A stretch of 64,000 nucleotides of DNA, taken from positions 1 through 64,000 of the forward strand of contig NZ_JAAARM010000027.1 in the NCBI RefSeq assembly GCF_009908285.1, given 5' to 3'. A model generated the notes under the pieces. The model was not told where the DNA came from. It saw nothing but the letters and a program-made list of their open reading frames with translations, and made no database searches. The first letter of the stretch is position 1; the number at the start of each line of letters is the position of its first letter. A program made the translations under genes and the position numbers. Of this stretch, positions 15,992-23,576 are shown one piece after another. Source of the stretch: Pseudomonas sp. Fl4BN1 (lineage in GTDB: Bacteria > Pseudomonadota > Gammaproteobacteria > Pseudomonadales > Pseudomonadaceae).

Positions 15992-17458
15992 GTGAATAAA
16001 ATCGACTTTGCATTGATCAAGAGTCAAGCCGCGGATGCCGCTTCCCTGATGCCGAGTATTGCCGGCAAGAAGATCCTCATGGGCTTCTGGCATAACTGGG
16101 CTGCTGGTCCCAGTGATGGATATCAGCAGGGGCAGTTCGCCAACCTGAGCCTGTTGGATGTACCCAAGGAGTACAACGTGGTGGCGGTGGCCTTCATGAA
16201 GGGCAATGGTATCCCCACCTTCAAGCCCTACAACCTCTCGGATGCCGAGTTTCGGCGTCAGGTCGGCGTGCTTAACAGTCAGGGGCGGGCGGTGCTGATT
16301 TCCCTGGGTGGCGCCGATGCGCATATCGAGCTGCACAAGGGCAACGAGCAGCCTTTGGCCAACGAAATCATCCGCCTGGTGGAAACCTACGGATTCGATG
16401 GCCTGGATATCGACCTGGAGCAGAGTGCCATCGACTTTGCCGACAACAAGAGCGTGCTGCCTGCAGCGTTGAAGCTGGTGAAGGACCACTACGCAGGCCA
16501 GGGCAAGCATTTCATCATCAGCATGGCGCCGGAGTTTCCGTACCTGACTAGCAATGGCAAGTACGTGCCTTACTTACAGGCGCTGGAGGGTTATTACGAC
16601 TTTGTCGCGCCACAATATTACAACCAGGGTGGCGATGGGCTCTGGGTGCAGGAGGCCAACGGCGGGCAGGGGGCCTGGATCGCCCAGAACAATGACCAGA
16701 TGAAGGAGGATTTCCTGTTCTACCTGACCGATAGCCTGGCCTCGGGTACTCGTGGCTACAGCCGGATTGCAGCAGACAAGCTAGTGATTGGTTTGCCGAG
16801 CAATGTCGATGCCGCGGCCACTGGCTATGTCATCGATCCGGCAGCGCTGAGTGGTGCGTTCAAGCGTTTGCAGGGCGCCGGACATACCATCAAGGGATTG
16901 ATGACCTGGTCGGTGAATTGGGATGCCGGTGTCAATCGGCAAGGGGTGCACTACAACTGGGAGTTTCGTAACCGCTATGCGCCGCTGATCCATGGTGATG
17001 GTGGTGAGCCGGAGCGTCCCGGGGCTCCTGGCAACCTGCAGGTGTTGGGGGTTGGCCGCAACAGTGTCAAGCTGAGCTGGAGCGTTTCCAGCGGCGTACG
17101 CCCGGTCGAGTTCTACACCCTGTATCGCGACGGCAGTGCAGTGGGTAAGGCTGCGTCCCCAGGTTTCGAGGACCAGGGACTGAGTGCCGACACTCAGTAC
17201 AGCTATTTCGTCACGGCCACTGATACTCAAGGGCGCGAGTCGTTGCCCAGTCGCAGTGTGAGTGCCAGGACCGCCGGAGGTGTTGTCGATCCGAGTTTCC
17301 CTGAATGGCGCACCGACCAGCACTATCTCAGGGAGGATGGGGTGAGCTATGAAGGTCATCGTTACCTCTGTCTTCAGGAGCACACCTCGAACCCGGCCTG
17401 GACGCCTTCGGCGGCCTTTACGCTCTGGAGCAAGGTGTTGCTGGAGCGTCATGGCTGA
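15992..17458 (+). CDS. chiC: GH18 chitinase with FnIII and chitin-binding domains
   Basis: The 488-residue product has a GH18 barrel (about 25-335) with the DxxDxDxE motif at 136-143 (GFDGLDIDLEQ, catalytic Glu143) and MAPEFPYL and APQYYNQ further on. A fibronectin III domain (about 348-430) and a C-terminal CBM5/12-type chitin-binding module (about 435-485; WRTDQHYLREDGVSYEGHRYL is cut short here) follow. There is no signal peptide, as in P. aeruginosa ChiC, which it closely resembles. The start is GTG with AGGA upstream. Paired with the LPMO, it should hydrolyse chitin from fungi or insects. Confidence 0.92.
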   Translation: MNKIDFALIKSQAADAASLMPSIAGKKILMGFWHNWAAGPSDGYQQGQFANLSLLDVPKEYNVVAVAFMKGNGIPTFKPYNLSDAEFRRQVGVLNSQGRAVLISLGGADAHIELHKGNEQPLANEIIRLVETYGFDGLDIDLEQSAIDFADNKSVLPAALKLVKDHYAGQGKHFIISMAPEFPYLTSNGKYVPYLQALEGYYDFVAPQYYNQGGDGLWVQEANGGQGAWIAQNNDQMKEDFLFYLTDSLASGTRGYSRIAADKLVIGLPSNVDAAATGYVIDPAALSGAFKRLQGAGHTIKGLMTWSVNWDAGVNRQGVHYNWEFRNRYAPLIHGDGGEPERPGAPGNLQVLGVGRNSVKLSWSVSSGVRPVEFYTLYRDGSAVGKAASPGFEDQGLSADTQYSYFVTATDTQGRESLPSRSVSARTAGGVVDPSFPEWRTDQHYLREDGVSYEGHRYLCLQEHTSNPAWTPSAAFTLWSKVLLERHG

Positions 17459-17489
17459 AGCGTACAGGTCATTCTTGAGTGAATGACCC

Positions 17490-17535
17490 GGCGGCCCTCG
17501 CGGATTCTTGATCCGGGTACGGGCCGCCATTTTTG
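17490..17535 (+). terminator. Terminator of the LPMO-chiC operon
   Basis: GGCGGCCC pairs with GGGCCGCC; an inner repeat CGGAT/ATCCG extends the hairpin. ATTTTTG follows. Confidence 0.82.
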
Positions 17536-17718
17536 TTTGGGTGCCACCGGTTTTTATCCGTCACGGGTTCGCAGCGGATTGTTCGGTTGTGAGCTATTGC
17601 TGAGCTGCCCGGGTGTTTCGATCAGTCGCTCAGTTGTAAACATTGGTAAGCGGCACTGCACGGGATAGGGGCTTGAGCGTAGTCTCACCGCTCGATCAAT
17701 GTGCAATGGAAGCCTTCG

Positions 17719-18159
17719 ATGTTTCAAATGAATAGCCTGGTTCCGGAAATGCTGGTCACGGATCTGGAGCGCAGTCTGTCTTTCTATCGCGATACTTTGG
17801 GTTTCAAGGTGGAGTATCAGCGTCCGGAACAGCTCTTTGCCTTTCTCTCCTTCAATGGCAGCCAACTGATGTTGGAGCAGGATGACCAGCAGGAGTCTGC
17901 CTGGCGTGTCGGGCCCTTGCAGGCGCCTTTCGGGCGTGGAATGAACTTGTCGATCGAGTGTTTGGATATTCGCCAGTTGGCTGTCGATTTGGCGCAAGCC
18001 GGCGTCACTTTGCGCAGAGAGATCGAAGAGTGCTGGTATCGGCAGGAGGGGATGTTGTGCGGTCAGTTGAACCTGTTGGTGCTCGATCCTGACGGCTACC
18101 TACTGCGGTTCATTGAAAATATCGGCTTCAAGGCTGTGGAGGCTGCGGCAGGTGCCTGA
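17719..18159 (+). CDS. VOC-superfamily protein (bleomycin-resistance/glyoxalase-like)
   Basis: The 146-residue product opens with VPEMLVTDLERSLSFYRDTLGF, the standard beta-alpha start of a vicinal-oxygen-chelate half, and has LEQDDQQES and LVLDPDGYLLRFIE, the end of the second half with a metal-ligand-type Glu. The domain layout is that of a dimeric bleomycin-resistance-like protein, but the ligand or reaction cannot be deduced. I chose ATG 17719 (GGAAG 7 bp upstream) over the in-frame GTG 17701. Confidence 0.82.
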   Translation: MFQMNSLVPEMLVTDLERSLSFYRDTLGFKVEYQRPEQLFAFLSFNGSQLMLEQDDQQESAWRVGPLQAPFGRGMNLSIECLDIRQLAVDLAQAGVTLRREIEECWYRQEGMLCGQLNLLVLDPDGYLLRFIENIGFKAVEAAAGA

Positions 18160-18364
18160 CCGCTGCCCCCGGGTGCGACGCCGGCATTGCTGTGGCGCCG
18201 CGCGCCGGGATTCGGCAGTCGGGGCTGTCGCCGGGAAGGGGCGATAGTCAGTGGTTGACGATAATCCGGTGTGCGGGAATATGCGCTGAGGAGAAGCTCA
18301 AGGCAAACAAGAAACGCGCTGCGCCAGCCATTGTGCATAGGCAAAGGGCTGGTGCTCAGGGTGC

Positions 18365-18559
18365 TCAAGGAGTTTCGCGTTTGTCCGGGGCCGTAAGTCC
18401 CGCCTGTATACGTTGATAGATCTCTTCGCGGTGTACCGCGACATCTTTGGGTGCATTGATGCCGATGCGGACTTGTTGGCCGCTGACGCCGAGGATGGTG
18501 ATCGTAATGTCGTCACCGATGTTTATGCTTTCACCGACTTTGCGGGTGAGTATCAGCAT
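18365..18559 (-). CDS. rsmE: CsrA-family translational regulator RsmE
   Basis: The 64-residue protein reads [20 protein letters not shown], with [20 protein letters not shown] further on, and matches RsmE as I recall it from P. protegens rather than RsmA (which has MLILTRRVGET). It binds GGA in hairpin loops of target mRNAs and blocks translation; the GacS/GacA-controlled sRNAs RsmX, RsmY and RsmZ relieve this. Known targets are antibiotic, exoenzyme and lipopeptide genes. The ribosome-binding site reads AAGGAGAAG, itself containing an AnGGA motif compatible with autoregulation. The start at 18559 is fixed by the family N-terminus. Confidence 0.94.
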
Positions 18560-18808
18560 GATCTTCTCCTTGATAGCTTTGTAGGGCACCAGATTCAAAC
18601 AGTGCAGAGGTCGGTCTTAGGTATAGATTAGTGCGAAGTTCCACTGAGTGGGTGCCTCTTTCTGACGCGCAGACGATCTATTAATTCCCAAGGCGCAACT
18701 ATACAGAGGCAATAAATATCATTCTTCCTGTTTCGTCCTGATTTTGTTGCGCGGTCTCTCGGATCTAGAGTGTTAAAATCGCCGCCTCAGACTTTCGAGG
18801 GGTAGGTT

Positions 18809-19180
18809 GTGCGCACAGTAGCGATGATGATGGCGGTGTTGGCATTGGCCGGTTGTGGCGAAGGCAAGCGTGTCGAAGCGAGCAAGAACGCTTCAGCGGC
18901 AGCACAGGTTCAACCGGCCGAGGTCTCGACAGCGCCGCAGTGGGACGTGCTGGTGGGCAGCGAACTACCCTTGGCAGTGAGTGACCTGACTGGGTGGCTG
19001 ATCGAGCACGGGATCATTTCCAGTGTCGACACGGTGGATGGCAAGCGGCGGGTCCTGGTTGGCCCATTCTCCTCCCAGGCCGAAGCTGAGGCGAAGAGGG
19101 CCGAGGTGGCCGAGAAACTCGTCAAGGCTAAAAAACGCGATATCAACGCGACGGTCATCGAGCATCGAGTCGCGCAGTAA
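18809..19180 (+). CDS. SPOR-domain lipoprotein
   Basis: The 123-residue product begins with a lipoprotein signal ending LALAGC (Cys16), then a short Ala-rich linker and a C-terminal SPOR-like repeat (about 45-120; WDVLVGSELPLAV...RRVLVGPFSSQAEAEAKRAEV). It should sit in the envelope and bind peptidoglycan. Start is GTG at 18809; GAGGGGTAGG lies upstream, and TTAAAAT at about 18773 is a likely -10. It is divergent from rsmE. Confidence 0.82.
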   Translation: MRTVAMMMAVLALAGCGEGKRVEASKNASAAAQVQPAEVSTAPQWDVLVGSELPLAVSDLTGWLIEHGIISSVDTVDGKRRVLVGPFSSQAEAEAKRAEVAEKLVKAKKRDINATVIEHRVAQ

Positions 19181-19231
19181 GGCTGTTTTAGCAATGCCGA
19201 GTCTTGCCCGTGCCCGGCGGGCGATTCCGGG

Positions 19232-19921
19232 TCAGCCGCAGGCCTTGAGGTTGACCGTGCCGACGAATGGATTACCGCGGCCCATTACACAGGCCACGCT
19301 CTGATTGCGCTGGCGTTCCCAATCCTGCACCGGGTAGGTCTTGTTCCAGGCTTCGAATAGTTGTCGATCCTGCTTCGACAGGTTCAGGCCGTATTGCTTG
19401 CTCATGTAGAAGTAGGTGCGCGCGATCATCCCGCGAATCGAAGGGCGGGGCATGACCTTCTTGGCCTTGAAGTCCACCTGAGTCAGGCATGAGCCATATT
19501 GGCCCGATTGCTCCGGTAGCCAGCCGAAACTGAAATTGCTGCGATCGCCATTCACTTCGCCGATGCTCGGCACCAGGTTGTGCAGATCGGCCTCGGCGCG
19601 CTGATAGACCGAATCGGTGCGTGTGCAATTCTTGCGGCCGCCTTGTTGCCAGCACTGGCGCTGATGGCCGATCTGCCAGGCCGGCACTATGTGTTCCCAC
19701 TCGATGCGCTCTGCGCGCTTGGCGTTCTTGCGTGGAACATAGCCGCAGGCTGCGAGGTTCACCCGGTTGCCGTTGTACTTGCAGCCGCAATAGAACTCGG
19801 TGGATTGAGGGGCATAGAGCTTCCAGGCGACCTTTTTGGCTTCACTGAAGGTGCGGGGGGCGTCGGCTTGGGCGGTGCAGGCAAGCAAAAGCAATAAGAT
19901 GGCAAAACAACGAACACTCAT
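19232..19921 (-). CDS. endA: Secreted/periplasmic endonuclease I (EndA/Dns family)
   Basis: The 229-residue product has an N-terminal signal peptide (cleavage likely after AQA, about residue 19) and the endonuclease I core: EWEHIVPAWQIG, DLHNLVPSIGEVNGDRSNF with the catalytic metal-binding residues, and several Cys residues for disulfides. It degrades double-stranded DNA nonspecifically outside the cytosol. I fixed the start at ATG 19921 because the signal peptide begins there. It follows the DUF1654 gene by 4 bp and should be cotranscribed under the LexA box upstream. Confidence 0.93.
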   Translation of the reverse strand: MSVRCFAILLLLLACTAQADAPRTFSEAKKVAWKLYAPQSTEFYCGCKYNGNRVNLAACGYVPRKNAKRAERIEWEHIVPAWQIGHQRQCWQQGGRKNCTRTDSVYQRAEADLHNLVPSIGEVNGDRSNFSFGWLPEQSGQYGSCLTQVDFKAKKVMPRPSIRGMIARTYFYMSKQYGLNLSKQDRQLFEAWNKTYPVQDWERQRNQSVACVMGRGNPFVGTVNLKACG

Positions 19922-19925
19922 CAGT

Positions 19926-20165
19926 TCAATCTTCCTTCGGCACAACCCAGAAAATCTGCACGCCGCCGTCATCGCGATAGGCGAGGGTGACGTTGTCGTT
20001 TTCGGCGATCTCCTCCAGCAGGCGCTCCCACTCATCCTGCGGCTCGTCGGCGAGGCGGAAGATCAAGGCCGCCTTGGCTTTCTGGGCGGTGGGGGAGTTG
20101 ATGATTTTCTGGATGCGTACACCCAGGCGTTCGTAGGAGCTGAGGGGCGTTTGGGGGGTGGCCAC
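19926..20165 (-). CDS. DUF1654 family protein
   Basis: The 79-residue product contains SYERLGVRIQKIINSPTAQ and DEWERLLEEIAENDNVTLAY followed by DDGGVQIFWVVP, the pattern of the Pseudomonas DUF1654 family. Function is unknown. I chose the GTG at 20165 since AAGGA lies 8 bp upstream; an ATG at 20195 would overlap the LexA box. First gene of a two-gene unit with endA, apparently SOS-regulated, which suggests a role tied to DNA damage. Confidence 0.85.
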   Translation of the reverse strand: MATPQTPLSSYERLGVRIQKIINSPTAQKAKAALIFRLADEPQDEWERLLEEIAENDNVTLAYRDDGGVQIFWVVPKED

Positions 20166-20183
20166 GGAACAATCCTTAATAAG

Positions 20184-20199
20184 CTGTACGTGCATACAG
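20184..20199 (-). promoter_or_regulatory. LexA (SOS) box
   Basis: CTGTACGTGCATACAG matches CTG-N10-CAG and is flanked by A/T as in the full consensus. It lies 19 bp before the DUF1654 start and overlaps a plausible -10 (TACTGT) that sits 17 bp after TTGCGA on the same strand, so LexA binding would block transcription of DUF1654-endA. Confidence 0.85.
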
Positions 20200-20335
20200 T
20201 ATTTAACTGTAGGGCATTTCGCAACTGCTTAAAATTCAAGAAGTTCCTCTGACAACGCTTTATGCATTTTTCTCGAGGGGGAAGTAATTTTTTATCGCGG
20301 GAGGGTGCAGCGAAACCATCGGCGGTGACGCTGGA

Positions 20336-20391
20336 ACCACCCGCCCGAGGGGCGAGTGGTTTGAAGCGTGCTCGACCGGGGCCGGTCGAGC
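20336..20391 (-). terminator. Two hairpins after the asparaginase gene
   Basis: GCTCGACCGG/CCGGTCGAGC (20370-20391, perfect 10-bp stem) and ACCACCCGCCC/GGGCGAGTGGT (20336-20360, one mismatch). Neither has a T run on the ansB strand, but their position just past the stop codon suggests transcript-end function. Confidence 0.55.
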
Positions 20392-20399
20392 AGGAGCAA

Positions 20400-21488
20400 T
20401 CAATATTCCCAGAACATGCGCTGCAGTTCTTTGCTGTCCTGTGTCTTGGTCAGGGCGACCATGGCCAGGATGCGGGCTTTCTGCGGGTTCAGGTCGTGAG
20501 CCACGACCCAGTCGTACTTGTCGTCAGGCTGTTCGGCGTTGCGCAGGACAAAACCGCCGGCATTGACGTGGGAGGAGCGAATGATCTGCACGCCGTTCTT
20601 GCGCAGTTCCTGCAGGGCCGGCACTACGCGGGAAGACACCGAACCGTTGCCGGTACCGGCGTGGATGATGGCTTTGGCACCGGCTTGAGCCAGGGCTTTG
20701 TAAGCAGTGTCATTGACGTTGCCATAACCGTAGGCAATTTCTACGTCGGGCAGGCTCTTGATGTTCTTGATGTCGAATTCCGAGTCCATGGTGTGACGCT
20801 TGGCAGGCAGGCGGAACCAGTAGGATTTGCCTTCTACCACCATGCCCAGCGGGCCCCATGGGCTCTTGAACGCTTCTGTCTTGATGTTGATCATCTTGCT
20901 GACATCGCGACCGGACTGGATTTCGTCGTTCATGGTTACCAGCACACCCTTGCCGCGTGCGCTCTTGCTGCCGGCCACGGCGACGGCGTTGTACAGGTTG
21001 AGCATGCCGTCAGCCGACATCGCAGTGCCTGGACGCATGGAGCCGACAACCACGATTGGCTTGTCAGTTTTTTCCACCAGGTTGAGGAAGTAGGCGGTTT
21101 CTTCCAGGGTGTCGGTGCCGTGGGTGATGACAATGCCATCGACGTCTTTGCTGTCGGCCAGTTCGGCGACACGACGGCCCAGTTGCAGCAGGTTTTCGTT
21201 GGTGATGCTTTCCGAAGCGATCTGCATGACCTGCTCGCCACGCACGTTGGCCAGTTGGCTCAACTCGGGGATGCCAGCGATCAGTTGTTCGATGCCGACC
21301 TTGGCGGCTTGATAAGTGGCGCTGTTGGCAGCGCTGGCACCGGCACCGGCGATGGTGCCGCCAGTCGCGAGAACCACGACGTTGGCGAGTTTCTGTTGGG
21401 TTTCAGCTTCTTTGGCTTGCAGCGCTGCTGGCAGAAGCAGGAGGAGGGCCAAAGCGCCCGGAGCGAAGGTTTTGAAGGCAGATTTCAT
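20400..21488 (-). CDS. ansB: Periplasmic glutaminase-asparaginase
   Basis: The enzyme deaminates asparagine and glutamine to aspartate and glutamate in the periplasm. The 362-residue precursor has a signal peptide (cleavage near LQAKEA, about 25), the nucleophile motif LATGGTIAG (Thr45) and the second active-site motif ITHGTDTLEETAYFL (Thr125, Asp126). VVGSMRPGTAMSADG and ASESITNENL are also typical. I chose ATG 21488 because the signal peptide starts there. It stands alone with convergent hairpins downstream. Confidence 0.94.
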   Translation of the reverse strand: MKSAFKTFAPGALALLLLLPAALQAKEAETQQKLANVVVLATGGTIAGAGASAANSATYQAAKVGIEQLIAGIPELSQLANVRGEQVMQIASESITNENLLQLGRRVAELADSKDVDGIVITHGTDTLEETAYFLNLVEKTDKPIVVVGSMRPGTAMSADGMLNLYNAVAVAGSKSARGKGVLVTMNDEIQSGRDVSKMINIKTEAFKSPWGPLGMVVEGKSYWFRLPAKRHTMDSEFDIKNIKSLPDVEIAYGYGNVNDTAYKALAQAGAKAIIHAGTGNGSVSSRVVPALQELRKNGVQIIRSSHVNAGGFVLRNAEQPDDKYDWVVAHDLNPQKARILAMVALTKTQDSKELQRMFWEY

Positions 21489-21827
21489 TATTTTCTCTCT
21501 AGTAGTGAGACAGTGCTGATGCAGGTTCATCTAGAAACACCCTGGCTGCAGATCTGTATGCGGCGGGGCGGTGAGGGTTGAGCAGGATTTGTACCAGCGC
21601 TACCTTGGTCTGATAAGTATTTTAAGTTACTGATTTATATCAATTTTATTTCTGTTTTTGGCTTTAAATAACAAATGTTCGTCCGGATTTCCGAACGTTT
21701 TCATCTGTAGGCGTTCGGCAATCCGAAAATGCTTGTCGGCGGTGCAACGGAAGGCTTCACGGTCATCGATTAAAGAATGTCTTGAAGCGGTCGATGACAC
21801 GACAGGATCTTTTTTTCGGGAGTTCAC
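21489..21827. other. Intergenic region between ansB and a hypothetical gene
   Basis: AT-rich, 339 bp, carrying the divergent promoters. An imperfect palindrome lies at about 21676-21696 (GTTCG and CGAAC arms around CCGG). No convincing gene is seen on either strand. Confidence 0.5.
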
Positions 21828-22280
21828 ATGTCTCTGTCAGTCGGATTTCCTGGCGCAGGAGCGATTCTGATCAATGGCAAGTCGCCGGCGATCATTGATG
21901 CATTGAGTAACGCCGCTGCTGAGGAGGCGTCCACGGCGCTGGGCACCGATGAGTCGGGCGCCCTCCGGGCTGGTTCCGGCAAGCAGGCCGAAACGTCCGA
22001 AGCCGCAGGCTCGGGTGGAGATAATCAGAGTATCGTCGTCAAGATGCTGCTCAAGCGCATGCAAGAGTTGCAGGAGCTGCTCAAGCAGCAGCAAGAGCAA
22101 CTGGCTGCCGCCCAGGCCGCCGACTATCCGACCCCTGAAGCCAAGCAGACCGTGGTCATGGGGCTTCAAGGGCAGATCTCAGGAACCACCGGGGCCCTGG
22201 CAGAGGTATCGGGCAATCTGGTTCGTGAGCTGGCCAAGGAATCCTCCTCCTCGGGTGGCCTGGTAAACACCACCGCATGA
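21828..22280 (+). CDS. Hypothetical protein with coiled coil
   Basis: The 150-residue product has a low-complexity, Gly/Ala/Ser-rich N-terminal half without a signal peptide, then a heptad-like Gln/Leu-rich stretch (about 72-95, MLLKRMQELQELLKQQQEQL) that should form a coiled coil, and a Ser/Gly tail. CGGGAG precedes the ATG. No known domain is recognised. Similar Gln-rich small proteins are common in Pseudomonas; composition is typical of the genome, so it is not obviously acquired. Confidence 0.7.
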   Translation: MSLSVGFPGAGAILINGKSPAIIDALSNAAAEEASTALGTDESGALRAGSGKQAETSEAAGSGGDNQSIVVKMLLKRMQELQELLKQQQEQLAAAQAADYPTPEAKQTVVMGLQGQISGTTGALAEVSGNLVRELAKESSSSGGLVNTTA

Positions 22281-22381
22281 CCCTCAGAGCCTGTTCGACG
22301 CTACGGTGCGGACAGGTTCCTTCTCTCCTGCGGCGGGGTTTTTCCCCCTGTCTGTCTTCTTTTTCCAGACTCTGATCGGCG

Positions 22382-22410
22382 TTGACAAACTCTGGCGAGG
22401 TTCGCATAGT
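22382..22410 (+). promoter_or_regulatory. Promoter of the rbs operon
   Basis: TTGACA, 17-bp spacer, CATAGT. It lies about 150 bp before rbsB, with the RbsR-type operator just downstream. Confidence 0.7.
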
Positions 22411-22418
22411 TCGTTTTA

Positions 22419-22432
22419 CGCAAACGTTTGCG
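22419..22432 (+). promoter_or_regulatory. LacI-family operator, probably for RbsR
   Basis: CGCAAACGTTTGCG is a perfect palindrome with the central CG of LacI/GalR-family sites. Its position 9 bp after the -10 suits repression by the RbsR encoded in the operon, relieved by ribose. Confidence 0.85.
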
Positions 22433-22562
22433 CGGCCTTCGGATAACGACAATCGTCTATCTTCCCAAGGTGCGGCACCGGCCTCTCATCCATGCTGATG
22501 ACGACCTGCTCACCCTGCCGTGTGAACGCTGCTCACAATAATCATAAGATCGGAGTGAATTC

Positions 22563-23519
22563 ATGAAGCTGCCCTTCGCTGGACGTTTACTCGCTGTCGC
22601 CGTTCTGGCCGCAGCATCCGCTGCGCTTCCTCTCTCTTCGGCATTGGCCGACACCCCGCAGAAACCCAAGGTTGCTCTGGTCATGAAATCCCTGGCCAAC
22701 GAGTTCTTCCTGACCATGGAAGATGGCGCCAAGGCTTATCAGAAAGACCATTCCGCTGATTTCGACCTGGTGTCCAATGGCATCAAGGATGAAACCGATA
22801 CTGCCAACCAGATCCGTATTGTCGAGCAGATGATCGTTTCCAAGGTCAATGCCCTGGTGATTGCGCCTGCCGACTCCAAGGCCATGGTGCCAGTGATCAA
22901 GAAGGCGGTGGATGCCGGGATCACGGTGATCAATATCGATAACCAACTCGATCCCGGTGTGCTGAAAAGCAAGAACATCAGCGTGCCTTTCGTGGGGCCG
23001 GACAACCGCAAGGGCGCGCGCCTGGTGGGTGAGTACCTGGCCAAGCAACTGAAGGCCGGCGACGAAGTGGGGATCATCGAAGGGGTCTCCACCACCACTA
23101 ACGCACAGCAGCGCACCGCGGGCTTCAAGGACGCAATGGACGCCGCGCAGATCAAGGTGGTTTCGCTGCAATCCGGTGACTGGGAAATCGACGCTGGCAA
23201 CCGGGTGGCCTCGGCCATGCTCAGCGAGTACCCGAACCTCAAGGCGCTGCTGGCGGGTAACGACAGCATGGCGGTAGGCGCGGTCTCTGCAGTACGTGCG
23301 GCCGGCAAGGCCGGCAAGGTCCAGGTAGTGGGCTACGACAACATCAATGCCATCAAGCCGATGCTCAAGGATGGCCGGGTCCTGGCCACCGCCGATCAGT
23401 TTGCCGCCAAGCAGGCGGTATTCGGTATCGAGACTGCGCTGAAGATCCTCAAGGGCGAGAAGGTCGACAGTGGCGTCAATGGCGTGATCGAAACTCCGGT
23501 TGAGCTGGTCACCCAGTAG
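22563..23519 (+). CDS. rbsB: Ribose ABC transporter substrate-binding protein
   Basis: The 318-residue periplasmic protein has a signal peptide cleaved after SALA (about 29). The mature protein starts with KVALVMKSLANEFFLTMEDG, the first sugar-binding strand of the type I periplasmic-binding fold, and has INIDNQLD and GNDSMAVGA in the second lobe and hinge. It delivers ribose to RbsAC. TCGGAG lies upstream. First gene of rbsBACRKD. Confidence 0.93.
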   Translation: MKLPFAGRLLAVAVLAAASAALPLSSALADTPQKPKVALVMKSLANEFFLTMEDGAKAYQKDHSADFDLVSNGIKDETDTANQIRIVEQMIVSKVNALVIAPADSKAMVPVIKKAVDAGITVINIDNQLDPGVLKSKNISVPFVGPDNRKGARLVGEYLAKQLKAGDEVGIIEGVSTTTNAQQRTAGFKDAMDAAQIKVVSLQSGDWEIDAGNRVASAMLSEYPNLKALLAGNDSMAVGAVSAVRAAGKAGKVQVVGYDNINAIKPMLKDGRVLATADQFAAKQAVFGIETALKILKGEKVDSGVNGVIETPVELVTQ

Positions 23520-23576
23520 TCATTCCGGCAGCACAACGGCGCTCGCCCGGCCGGGCGAGCGTATGGAGAGTTTCTT

